DNA of 11,751 nt. Origin: Myroides sp. GTDB taxonomy: Bacteria; Bacteroidota; Bacteroidia; Flavobacteriales; Flavobacteriaceae. How positions within the stretch are numbered: the stretch's first letter is position 1; the number at the start of each line of letters is the position of its first letter. A program made the position numbers and the translations under genes. Shown here piece after piece: positions 1-7,200 of this stretch. The notes below the pieces were generated by a model. It was not told the DNA's origin and did not search any database. It saw nothing but the letters and a program-made list of their open reading frames with translations. The stretch is from contig JAHAYQ010000026.1 of NCBI GenBank assembly GCA_018384465.1, forward strand, positions 1 through 11,751, in the 5' to 3' direction.

Positions 1-777
1 ATAAAAACATCAAACATATATTATAAAAAGTGGGAAGTTGAAAATCCGCAAAGCACTATCATTTTATTACACGATTCGTTAGGTTGCACGGTTTTATGGC
101 GTGAATGGCCACAAGAATTGGCAGAAGCTTTAAATGTAGACGTCATTTCGTACGATCGTAGAGGTTACGGAAAATCAGATAATTACACCATTCCTCGTCC
201 AATAGATTATTTAGAGCAAGAAGCTGAAATTTTAGACGAGTTGATAGCGCATTGGCAGATTGAAAATCCTATTTTATTTGGTTTTTCTGATGGTGCTTCG
301 GTAGCGACAATTTATGCAGGAATGTTTCCCGATAAAATAAAAGGCCTTATTATTGAAGGTGTTCACGTATTGATTGAAGATATAACTTTAAACGGTGTTC
401 GGGAGGCACAAAAAACTTTGGAAACTACTAATATTTCAAAGGCTTTGGCTAAATATCACGGCGATAAAGTGTTTGATTTATATATTGCTTGGACAAAAAC
501 GTGGTTGTCAGAACAACATCAATCGTGGAATATCGAACATTTTATTCCAAAAATTAATGTTTCGATTCTACTTATTCAAGGCGAAAATGATGAATTTGGT
601 TCTATGAATCAAGTTAATGCCTTTGATAATGCAGTGGTTAATGTAGATAAATTAATCGTTCCAAATGCCGGACACACAGCACATAAAGAAAATAAACAAT
701 TGGTTTTTAATGCTGTTGTTAAGTTTGTAGAAAACATTTTATCGGAGGATTTTAAAACTAAACAGCTTTGTAAGTAA
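1..777 (+). CDS. alpha/beta-fold hydrolase, 5' end outside window
   Basis: The reading frame is open from base 1, so the true start lies upstream; a TTG at 118 is only an internal codon. The visible 258 residues show an alpha/beta hydrolase. An LLHDSLG segment near residue 30 sits in the usual oxyanion-hole position. YDRRGYGKSD follows, as in this superfamily. The nucleophile elbow GFSDGAS puts the catalytic serine at window residue 96. The acid is probably Asp197 (QGENDEF) and the base His225 (NAGHT). The protein is likely cytosolic, since no membrane segment is visible. The substrate cannot be told. It precedes menA, so a MenH-like role was considered, but the MenH-type GYSMGGR elbow is absent. 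The gene is separated from menA by 229 bp that include a palindromic element, so co-transcription is uncertain. The fold is certain; the function is not. Confidence 0.88.
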   Translation: MKTSNIYYKKWEVENPQSTIILLHDSLGCTVLWREWPQELAEALNVDVISYDRRGYGKSDNYTIPRPIDYLEQEAEILDELIAHWQIENPILFGFSDGASVATIYAGMFPDKIKGLIIEGVHVLIEDITLNGVREAQKTLETTNISKALAKYHGDKVFDLYIAWTKTWLSEQHQSWNIEHFIPKINVSILLIQGENDEFGSMNQVNAFDNAVVNVDKLIVPNAGHTAHKENKQLVFNAVVKFVENILSEDFKTKQLCK

Positions 778-800
778 CGTAATATTAAAAAAAATAAAAC

Positions 801-968
801 AACATAGAACACAATAGATTTTTTAACTTTTTGTAATGATTGAAATAGTTTAGATAGTTTTGGACTTTGATAAATCACAAAGCCGAGCTATGTATAGTCT
901 TGTCAAAGACAAATCTATGAGATCTTAAAATAAAGGCGACTAAAAGTAAAATCTATGTGGTAAAATAA
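801..968. repeat. imperfect palindromic intergenic element (MITE/REP-like)
   Basis: The gap between the hydrolase and menA is nearly filled by an element with imperfect terminal inverted repeats. The left end reads CACAATAGATTTTTTAACTT from 810. The reverse complement of the right end (about 944-960) reads CCACATAGATTTTACTTTT. They match over about 19 positions with two small indels. Inside are smaller inverted repeats: CTTTG 865-869 with CAAAG 878-882, and TTGTC 900-904 with GACAA 908-912. No reading frame of note is present. The CACATAG/CTATGTG ends resemble intergenic repeats I recall from flavobacterial genomes, which I could not check here. The exact ends are uncertain, and no target-site duplication is obvious. 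Confidence 0.55.
830..862 (+). promoter_or_regulatory. candidate flavobacterial promoter upstream of menA
   Basis: TAGTTTTG at 855-862 matches the TAnnTTTG -7 consensus of Bacteroidota exactly. TTTG at 830-833 could serve as the -33 element, with a 21-nt spacer, which is long but within the range reported for this phylum. It lies inside the palindromic element and would give a leader of roughly 140 nt before menA. In such AT-rich DNA a chance match is possible. Confidence 0.35.
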
Positions 969-1006
969 ATAACGGTTATTATTGCCGTTTACAGTAAAAA
1001 AAGTTT

Positions 1007-1966
1007 ATGAAAAAATGGATTAAAGCAGCTCGTTTACGCACCTTACCATTGTCTATTTCGGGCATATTAGTAGGAAGTGCCGCAGCTTACAAAGAATATC
1101 ACGTACAGGATAATTATTATATTATTGTGGTTTTGTGTTTGTTAACTACTTTGTTTTTTCAGGTCTTGTCAAATTATGCCAACGATTATGGTGATGCAGT
1201 TAAAGGTACAGACAACGAAAATAGAGTAGGACCTAAAAGAGCGGTGCAAAGTGGTGAAATCACCCAAAAAGAAATGAAAAACGCCATTATTATCACTTCA
1301 ATTTTATCATTAATTACTTCTTTAGGAGTTATTTATGCGTCTTTTGGTAGTGATAATTTTTTATCGGCTATACTGTATTTTGTTTTGGCAATTGCTTGTG
1401 TAGCAGCGGCTATTAAATACACGGTTGGAAATTCAGCTTATGGGTATCGTGGTTTAGGTGATTTGTTTGTATTTATCTTTTTTGGATGGGTTAGTACTTT
1501 GGGTTCGTATTATTTATTTGGACACACTTTAGATCTGCACGTTATTTTTCCTGCAACCGCTATTGGTTTGTTAAGTATCTCCGTATTAAATATGAACAAT
1601 ATGCGAGATGTGGAAAACGATACAACTATGGGTAAAAATACTTTAGTGGTAAAAATGGGATTTGAAAAAGCAAAGCAATATCATTGGTTTCTAATCACTT
1701 TTGCTATAATTTTATTTAATTTATATGCCATCAATACATTTTCTAAGTGGTATCAATTTGTTTTCATTGTAGGGTTTATCCCTTTATTTAAAAATATTGT
1801 AGTGGTAAGCAAGGCAACAAACCCAAGATCATTAGATCCTGAGTTAAAACGTTTGTCGTTAAGTACTTTTTTAATATCTTTATTGTTAGTATTCGCATTA
1901 ATCTTAAACGCCTTTATTTATGAAAATAACGTACCTTGGACACGCTTCTTTAGCAATTGGAGTTAG
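1007..1966 (+). CDS. menA: 1,4-dihydroxy-2-naphthoate polyprenyltransferase
   Basis: MenA is an integral membrane UbiA-family enzyme. It attaches the polyprenyl chain to 1,4-dihydroxy-2-naphthoate, giving demethylmenaquinone, the precursor of the respiratory quinone menaquinone. At 319 aa it has the usual length. The first aspartate-rich site is NDYGDAVKGTD (residues 59-69), followed by RVGPKRAVQSG (73-83), which is typical of MenA. The second is NNMRDVENDTTMGK (197-210). About eight hydrophobic helices run along the chain, for example at 38-55, 93-111, 119-136, 152-170, 179-195, 228-243, 250-267 and 286-303. The start ATG at 1007 begins MKKWIKAARLRTLP, a standard MenA N-terminus. The last 15 or so residues are encoded in the region that overlaps the next gene and are probably a poorly constrained tail. 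menC lies one gene downstream, which supports the assignment. Confidence 0.95.
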   Translation: MKKWIKAARLRTLPLSISGILVGSAAAYKEYHVQDNYYIIVVLCLLTTLFFQVLSNYANDYGDAVKGTDNENRVGPKRAVQSGEITQKEMKNAIIITSILSLITSLGVIYASFGSDNFLSAILYFVLAIACVAAAIKYTVGNSAYGYRGLGDLFVFIFFGWVSTLGSYYLFGHTLDLHVIFPATAIGLLSISVLNMNNMRDVENDTTMGKNTLVVKMGFEKAKQYHWFLITFAIILFNLYAINTFSKWYQFVFIVGFIPLFKNIVVVSKATNPRSLDPELKRLSLSTFLISLLLVFALILNAFIYENNVPWTRFFSNWS

Positions 1967-2597
1967 TGGAAAACATATTATTGTAGATCCGTTTATTTCG
2001 GGTAACGAATTAGCGCAACATATTGATATAAACACTTTAAAAGCCGATTATATTTTTATCACACACGCACACGGTGACCATATTTTAGATGTGGAAACCA
2101 TAGCTAAAAATACCGGAGCTGTTATTGTTTCTAATGCAGAAATTGCAGGATATTATGAAAGTAAAGGGTTTAAAACGCATCCAATGAATCATGGTGGTGC
2201 ATGGACATTTGATTTTGGAATAGTTAAATACGTAAATGCCATTCATTCAAGTAGTTTTCCCGATGGAACCTATGGTGGACAACCAGGCGGATTTGTTATT
2301 GAAGCAGAAGAAAAGAATGTGTATATATCCGGAGATACGGCGCTGACTTACGACATGAAGTTAATTCCGATGAGAAATCCTTTAGATTTAGCTATTTTGC
2401 CTATTGGCAGCAATTTTACTATGGATGTGGATGATGCTGCCATTGCTGCTGAATTTTTAGATGTTACAAGGGTTATGGGGTATCATTACGATACTTTTGG
2501 TTTTATTAAAATAGATCATGAAGTGGCAAAACAAAAATTTGTTAACAAACATAAGGAATTGATTTTATTGCCTATTGGTGATTCAATTGAGGTATAA
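1920..2597 (+). CDS. metal-dependent hydrolase, metallo-beta-lactamase fold (UPF0173-like)
   Basis: This 225-aa protein starts MKITYLGHASLAI, the typical N-terminus of the UPF0173/YtkL group of metallo-beta-lactamase-fold proteins, so the ATG at 1920 is well supported. Metal-ligand motifs in order are THAHGDH (residues 48-54), His109 (NAIHSS), Asp139 (YISGDT) and His189 (MGYHYD). The protein is likely a soluble cytosolic hydrolase that uses two metal ions. Its natural substrate is not known to me. The gene begins inside the 3' end of menA in another frame (47-bp overlap), so the two are almost certainly translated from one mRNA and may be coupled. menC follows after a hairpin. Its place between two menaquinone genes suggests a linked role, for example thioester or ester hydrolysis, but this is inference only. 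Confidence 0.9.
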   Translation: MKITYLGHASLAIGVSGKHIIVDPFISGNELAQHIDINTLKADYIFITHAHGDHILDVETIAKNTGAVIVSNAEIAGYYESKGFKTHPMNHGGAWTFDFGIVKYVNAIHSSSFPDGTYGGQPGGFVIEAEEKNVYISGDTALTYDMKLIPMRNPLDLAILPIGSNFTMDVDDAAIAAEFLDVTRVMGYHYDTFGFIKIDHEVAKQKFVNKHKELILLPIGDSIEV

Positions 2598-2617
2598 ATT
2601 AACGAATATTTTTTTTA

Positions 2618-2650
2618 AACCCTGTCATTATTCTAAATATTGACAGGGTT
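2618..2650 (+). terminator. strong hairpin between the hydrolase gene and menC
   Basis: AACCCTGTCA at 2618-2627 pairs perfectly with TGACAGGGTT at 2641-2650 around a 13-nt AT-rich loop. It begins 20 nt after the hydrolase stop codon. The 3' side continues GTATTTTAC and then, ten bases later, a T-run (CCTTTTTTAT). It fits a terminator or attenuating hairpin for the menA-hydrolase mRNA. The tract directly after the stem is only moderately T-rich, so termination may be partial and menC could receive read-through. Confidence 0.65.
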
Positions 2651-2743
2651 GTATTTTACACCTTTTTTATATGGGCAGCTTTGATACATTTAAAAAAGCA
2701 TACAATAAATCAAAAAATCTACCTTCTTAGAAACTTACAAAAT

Positions 2744-3802
2744 ATGAAAGCATCATTTCACAAATATATTTTAAACTTTAAACAACCCTCGGGAACTTCC
2801 AGAGGTGTGTTGTTAAAAAAGGAAACTTGGTTTTTAATCATTCAAGAAAATGATAAAATCGGAATAGGGGAGTGCGGTTTATTCCGTGGATTATCTTTTG
2901 ATGATGAATTGGATTATTCAGACAAGTTGCAATGGGTGTGTAATAATATACATTTAGGTAAAGATGTGCTTTGGGAATCATTGCGCGAATGGCCATCGAT
3001 ACAATTTGGTATAGAACAAGCGTTTTTATCTTTTGAAAGTAACAATCCGTTGATATTGTTTCCAAGTAGATTTACCGACGGACAACAAGCAATTCCCATA
3101 AATGGTTTAATTTGGATGGGTGAACCAGCTTTTATGAAAGAGCAAATCGATCAAAAGATCAATCAAGGTTTTAATTGTATTAAATTAAAAATTGGAGCCT
3201 TAGATTTTGATAAAGAATTAGATTTAATTCGTTATATTCGTTCGCATTTTTCACCTGAAATGATAGAAATAAGGGTGGATGCAAATGGAGGTTTTAATTC
3301 AAGTAATGCTTTATTTAAAATAAATCAATTAGCTGAATATAAGATTCATAGTATTGAACAGCCTATTAAACAAAAGCAGTATGACAGTATGGCAGATTTG
3401 TGTTTAAAAACTTCTTTGCCTATTGCTTTAGATGAAGAATTAATTGGAGTGATAAATTACAGCGATAAAGAAAATCTATTGCAAAAAATACGCCCACAAT
3501 ACATCATTTTAAAGCCAAGTTTGGTTGGTGGATTGAAAGGTTCTGAAGAATGGATTAAAATTGCTGAAAAATTAAACATCGCTTGGTGGATCACTTCTGC
3601 TTTAGAAAGTAATATTGGTTTAAATGCTATAGCGCAATGGACTTATACTTTAGAAAATAAAATGCCACAAGGTTTGGGCACAGGCGGATTGTTTACTAAT
3701 AATTTTGAAAGTCAGTTGTATGTACAAAACGGACATTTGTGGGTAGATTCTAAAAAAGAAATTTCAATTGAAAGTTTATTGAATCAAATAAGTTTTAAAT
3801 AG
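2744..3802 (+). CDS. menC: o-succinylbenzoate synthase
   Basis: MenC dehydrates SHCHC to o-succinylbenzoate in menaquinone biosynthesis and belongs to the enolase superfamily. All expected catalytic positions are visible: the KxK pair Lys147/Lys149 (CIKLKIG), metal ligands Asp179 (RVDANG), Glu205 (IEQP) and Asp230 (LDEE), and Lys257 (ILKPS) on the opposite face. An N-terminal capping domain covers about residues 1-115, ending in the QFGIEQAFLS helix, and the barrel follows. I place the start at ATG 2744 (MKASFHKYILNF), giving 352 aa. The frame extends in-frame to a TTG at 2681, but those 21 codons read as non-conserved leader, follow directly on the hairpin, and are not needed by the family. 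No clear promoter is seen; TACATTTA at 2685-2692 is a one-mismatch -7 box without a good -33. The 3' end faces the next gene with only 16 bp between. Confidence 0.93.
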   Translation: MKASFHKYILNFKQPSGTSRGVLLKKETWFLIIQENDKIGIGECGLFRGLSFDDELDYSDKLQWVCNNIHLGKDVLWESLREWPSIQFGIEQAFLSFESNNPLILFPSRFTDGQQAIPINGLIWMGEPAFMKEQIDQKINQGFNCIKLKIGALDFDKELDLIRYIRSHFSPEMIEIRVDANGGFNSSNALFKINQLAEYKIHSIEQPIKQKQYDSMADLCLKTSLPIALDEELIGVINYSDKENLLQKIRPQYIILKPSLVGGLKGSEEWIKIAEKLNIAWWITSALESNIGLNAIAQWTYTLENKMPQGLGTGGLFTNNFESQLYVQNGHLWVDSKKEISIESLLNQISFK

Positions 3803-3818
3803 AAAAATCTGCAACAAA

Positions 3819-5003
3819 CTATTTATTTTCATTGAATGAATTAGGTAGTATTTCGGGTAATAATTTAATGAGTATTGGTAAAAGTAAACTGCCACCAGGA
3901 ACTAAAAATATAGTAAAAGCAGGAATAGTTTTGCCTAACTCTACCAATTGATTTTTTAATTGTAGCTTTTCTTTTTTAGTTAACGGTGAATGAGTCGTTT
4001 TTATAAGTAATTGCATTAAAACTTTATTGTTTAAAAGCTCGGTTGTTAAGGCTTTTTTGTTTCGATTAATTAATAGGGATACAGTTTTATGCGTGTGGCT
4101 GTACAGTTTTTTTATAGGGTGTGAAAACTGAAAATAGGGTATTTCGCTTTTGTTAGTTGCAATAAAAACTTTTATATCCAATAAAGATTTTTCCGCAGCT
4201 AAGGAGGAATGGTTCAATTTTTTTTGTAAATCTTTTACAAACAATTGTTCTTTTGAGTCAATTTGTTCATCGTTCCACAATACCATTAAAGCCATGTCGT
4301 ACAAATAAGCTTTGCCGTAGTATGTTTTAATATTAGTAAGGTTTAAAGAATTTAATTGTTGATCGAAATCTTCTAAGTTGCTATATTTTAATGATTGATC
4401 GATGAGTTGCCTGATCTTCTCGTCGTATTTGGTTTTATTTTGTTTTTGATTAAAGCTGATTTTTACCAAATGCGCAAGAGTGTTTTCTAAATATTTATTG
4501 TACGTTAGTATCTCATTTTGATTAATTAAATAACGTTTGAAACAAAGTACATCTGTAAATATCAAGAAGTTTGATAAATGCGGAGAAAATGTTTTATCAA
4601 AATAATTAACTGATCGGGTAGTGCGTTGATTGATTATTTTTTCTAAAGAAGCAAATTTTTTCTTTGATTCAAATCGGATAAACGAAAAATAAGAATCGGT
4701 TTTAGCTTCGTTTAATTTTTTATAAAAAGCTTCTGCTGCTACTGTAAAATCTTTAAAATTATGAGTGCCGACAGTTTGTATATACGTTCCGTATAAGGCC
4801 TCTAAAAGTACAATTTTGGTACGTTCTTCAGAAGTAAGGTCAAGTGTGTGAAAAATTGGTTGAATGGATTTTGTGGTGAATCCATAGATGAATCCGGTTT
4901 TACGGATTTCCTCATAAAACGATTTTTCTGATAAGTTAGAAAAAAAAGATGGATTACTTAGTTTAAAAAACTTAGCAATCCATAATTCTTTTGATGGGTT
5001 CAT
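3819..5003 (-). CDS. LETM1-related protein with TerB-like segment
   Basis: This 394-aa protein has no signal peptide. Residues 1-230 are mostly helical, lysine-rich and not recognised. Residues about 232-285 (LYDMALMVLWNDEQIDSKEQ and the following helix) look like a TerB-type helical domain, with the acidic turn NDEQIDSKE. Residues about 310-392 resemble the conserved core of LETM1: a helical lead, then IPAFTIFLVPGGSLLLPILI, then KLLPEILPNSF, close to the proline-flanked membrane helix and LPSTF end of LETM1 proteins. One membrane segment (about 358-382) is therefore likely. From memory, such proteins are called LETM1-related biofilm-associated proteins in flavobacterial annotation; the actual role is unknown. 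The gene starts 3 bp after the SIMPL gene and is last in the operon. It ends 16 bp from the convergent menC, with no hairpin between. Confidence 0.8.
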   Translation of the reverse strand: MNPSKELWIAKFFKLSNPSFFSNLSEKSFYEEIRKTGFIYGFTTKSIQPIFHTLDLTSEERTKIVLLEALYGTYIQTVGTHNFKDFTVAAEAFYKKLNEAKTDSYFSFIRFESKKKFASLEKIINQRTTRSVNYFDKTFSPHLSNFLIFTDVLCFKRYLINQNEILTYNKYLENTLAHLVKISFNQKQNKTKYDEKIRQLIDQSLKYSNLEDFDQQLNSLNLTNIKTYYGKAYLYDMALMVLWNDEQIDSKEQLFVKDLQKKLNHSSLAAEKSLLDIKVFIATNKSEIPYFQFSHPIKKLYSHTHKTVSLLINRNKKALTTELLNNKVLMQLLIKTTHSPLTKKEKLQLKNQLVELGKTIPAFTIFLVPGGSLLLPILIKLLPEILPNSFNENK

Positions 5004-5006
5004 TTC

Positions 5007-5699
5007 TTATTTTAATTCAAACACAACGTTTACCGTTGTAGAAATTTCAATTTCACCAATAGCTAAGGTTTGTTCGGCACCAGCTGCATCCATTTCAAAA
5101 GCAGCAGTTTTCATCGCATATACACGAGGTGTGTTTACAAACGATTGGTCGCTAATAATCAATGCTTTGCCAATATTTTGATCTAAAGCACCCGCATAAT
5201 CTTGTGCTTTTTTCTTAGCGTCTAAAACTGCCTTCGCTCTTATTTCTGAGGCAAACTTTTCGGTTTGTGTCGATTTAAATTCTACACCTTGAATGTTGTT
5301 CGCACCAGCTTCAATTAAATCACTCATCAATGTTTCGTATTGATCTAAATTGCGCAAGGTAATTGTCACGGTTTGGCTGGCAACAAAGTAGTCTTTCTTT
5401 TGTTGGTAATCTCTAGATTTGTAAAGATTTACGCGTTGCGTTTGATAATCTTTTTCTTCGATTTTACTTTTCTTGATTACCTGAATTACTTTTGCCATTA
5501 CATCATCGTTCAGTTTTTTAGCTTTCGCAGAATCTACGTCTTTAAATTCAGAACCAATAGTAATTATAGCATAATCGGGTTTAATCTTTACCGAACCTTC
5601 ACCGCTTACATTAACTTGCGGCGTAATACTGTTATTGTTTTGTGCCATAGCTGTTACTGTTAAAAATACAGTTGCAAATAATAAAAAGATTTTTTTCAT
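5007..5699 (-). CDS. SIMPL (DUF541) domain secreted protein
   Basis: This 230-aa protein has a clear signal peptide (MKKIFLLFATVFLTVTAMAQ, cleavage expected near residue 19-20). It therefore acts in the periplasm or outer envelope. The mature part opens with VNVSGEGSVKIKPDYAIITI (residues 29-48), the hallmark start of the SIMPL/DUF541 fold, and continues through LDAKKKAQDYAGAL (about 160-173) to the conserved C-terminal strand region ISTTVNVVFELK. Length is normal for the family. SIMPL proteins form oligomeric envelope assemblies in some bacteria, but their function is poorly defined. The gene starts 12 bp after the RimB/RimK-like gene stops and ends 3 bp before the LETM1-like start, so it is the middle gene of a tight operon. 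Confidence 0.92.
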   Translation of the reverse strand: MKKIFLLFATVFLTVTAMAQNNNSITPQVNVSGEGSVKIKPDYAIITIGSEFKDVDSAKAKKLNDDVMAKVIQVIKKSKIEEKDYQTQRVNLYKSRDYQQKKDYFVASQTVTITLRNLDQYETLMSDLIEAGANNIQGVEFKSTQTEKFASEIRAKAVLDAKKKAQDYAGALDQNIGKALIISDQSFVNTPRVYAMKTAAFEMDAAGAEQTLAIGEIEISTTVNVVFELK

Positions 5700-5711
5700 A
5701 GGGTTATTTAT

Positions 5712-7085
5712 TTAAATGTTTAGCCATTTAAAATTTTTTTCGATGGCTTTTATCATTTCCCCTGCAATATCCTTGCCAGTTGCTCCTTCAATACCTTCTA
5801 ATCCCGGAGAAGAATTTACTTCTAAAAGTAAAGGTCCTTTAGATGAGCGAATTATATCCACACCAGCTACCTTTAAATTCATTGCTTTTGCAGCTTTAAT
5901 GGCAATTCTTTTTTCTTCGGCAGTTACTTTTACAACAGATGCTTTCCCACCTAAATGAATGTTAGCACGGAACTCGCCCGGTAATGCTTCTCGTTGCATT
6001 GCAGCTACAACTTTGCCATCAACAACAAATAATCGCAGGTCTTTTCCGTTGGCTTCTTTAATAAATTCTTGAACTAAAATATTGGCATTTAAACTCTTAA
6101 AAGCATTGATAACCGATTCTGCCGCTTTTTTGGTTTCTGCTAAAACCACGCCTTTTCCTTGCGTACCTTCTAAAAGTTTAATAATTAAAGGTGATCCTCC
6201 AACCATGCTAATTAAATCACTTGTATCTAAAGGCGAGTTAGCAAAACCAGTAGTTGGAATTTCAACTCCGTGACTTAATAATAATTGTAAAGAAAACAGT
6301 TTGTCGCGTGATTGTGTGATGGATGCAGCATTGTTTAAACTGAACACTTTTAAAGATTCAAAATGACGGATTAATGAACAACCGTAATACGTCATACTTG
6401 GACGAATTCGAGGGATGATCGCATCAAAATCATTTAAAATTCTACCTCCACGATAATGAATTTCGGGTTGATGTGCATCTAACTTCATATAACAATGCTT
6501 AATGTTTAGAAAGTGCATTTCGTGTCCTAGCAATTCGCCGGCTTCCATTAAACGTTGGTTAGAATACAACTCGGGATTACTAGCTAAAACACCAATACGC
6601 AGCCCACGTTTTATATCTGAAGTGGTATTGTAATACTCTTTTAATTTTTCTGGAGTTACTATACCAAATTTAAAATGTTCGTCGGGATCAACAATAAGTC
6701 TTCCTGCCATAGCTTCGCGCCCTAAAAGCATGCGATAGCCCATAGAATCTCGGTTCGTTAATGTTAATTCAATTGTCCAAGTTTGATCACCTAAAGAAAT
6801 ATCAGTATTAATCACATATCTGCTTTCTCTTGTTCCAGTTGAGCTTTTTACAATGCGTTTATCAATAACTTTGGCTTCGCATTGTATGGCACCTTTTGTA
6901 TTGCGTTGAATAGGGTGTACAATGAATTTAATCCATTTCTCGCCATCTTTTTCAAACGGCACAATTTGGTCGGCATGTAAAGCAGAAGTCTTAGCACCAG
7001 AATCTACCCTTATTTTTATAGCAGGTACTTTTAATTCGGGTAAAGAACACCATTCTTCACTACCAACAATAACTTTATCGATCAT
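5712..7085 (-). CDS. rimK: fusion of RimB-like protease domain and RimK-like glutamate ligase
   Basis: The 457-aa protein joins two parts. Residues about 1-145 match the RimB/COG4067 type ('ATP-dependent zinc protease') with an aspartic-protease-like IRVDSGAKTSALH motif (Asp28, His37), RESRY (86-90) and the MLLGREAMAG strand (119-128). Residues about 162-457 are a RimK-type ATP-grasp ligase: preATP-grasp LRIGVLASNP (162-171), SRDKL (259-263), KLLEGTQGKGVVLAE (303-317), KDLRLFVVDGKVVAAM (348-363), RANIHLGG (373-380) and the metal-binding LLEVNSSPGLEGIE (420-433). RimK adds glutamates to the C-terminus of ribosomal protein S6 or related targets. In Pseudomonas, RimB is a separate partner. The gene opens a minus-strand operon with the SIMPL and LETM1-like genes. 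A weak promoter candidate upstream has CAAAA at 7149 and AAAATTGA at 7122-7129 on the plus strand. The S6 target in this organism is inference. Confidence 0.9.
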   Translation of the reverse strand: MIDKVIVGSEEWCSLPELKVPAIKIRVDSGAKTSALHADQIVPFEKDGEKWIKFIVHPIQRNTKGAIQCEAKVIDKRIVKSSTGTRESRYVINTDISLGDQTWTIELTLTNRDSMGYRMLLGREAMAGRLIVDPDEHFKFGIVTPEKLKEYYNTTSDIKRGLRIGVLASNPELYSNQRLMEAGELLGHEMHFLNIKHCYMKLDAHQPEIHYRGGRILNDFDAIIPRIRPSMTYYGCSLIRHFESLKVFSLNNAASITQSRDKLFSLQLLLSHGVEIPTTGFANSPLDTSDLISMVGGSPLIIKLLEGTQGKGVVLAETKKAAESVINAFKSLNANILVQEFIKEANGKDLRLFVVDGKVVAAMQREALPGEFRANIHLGGKASVVKVTAEEKRIAIKAAKAMNLKVAGVDIIRSSKGPLLLEVNSSPGLEGIEGATGKDIAGEMIKAIEKNFKWLNI

Positions 7086-7147
7086 AAAAACAAATAATTT
7101 CTCTTCAACTAAATTAATTAAAAAATTGAGATGAACTAATTAAAAGA

Positions 7148-7191
7148 GCAAAATAAAAAAACTGCTTTTAAGTAAAGTTTAAAAGCAGTTT
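7148..7191 (-). terminator. intrinsic terminator of metK
   Basis: On the plus strand, AAACTGCTTTTAA at 7159-7171 is the perfect inverted repeat of TTAAAAGCAGTTT at 7179-7191, with a 7-nt loop. Read on the minus strand, the 13-bp stem lies 9 bp after the metK stop and is followed by a T-rich tract (TTTTTTTATTTT, counting the last stem bases). This is a textbook intrinsic terminator. It separates metK from the co-directional RimB/RimK-like operon. Confidence 0.88.
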
Positions 7192-7200
7192 ATGAGGATG

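Noticed and set aside
118..777. Start of the alpha/beta hydrolase at the TTG codon 118
   Set aside because: The frame is open to base 1 and the upstream residues carry the conserved LLHDSLG strand-turn, so the start lies outside the window.
1..777. The alpha/beta hydrolase as MenH of the menaquinone pathway
   Set aside because: It is near menA, but the nucleophile elbow GFSDGAS lacks the MenH-type GYSMGGR pattern with its arginine, and the gene is separated by a repeat element.
971..989. AACGG...CCGTT hairpin just before menA as a regulatory element
   Set aside because: Only a 5-bp stem with a 9-nt loop; too weak to call.
2681..2743. N-terminal extension of MenC from the TTG at 2681
   Set aside because: The 21 extra residues do not belong to the family; ATG 2744 gives a normal MenC N-terminus.
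5373..5663. Plus-strand reading frames inside the SIMPL and RimK-like genes
   Set aside because: They lie antisense to well-supported genes, and their predicted proteins have biased, unrecognisable composition.
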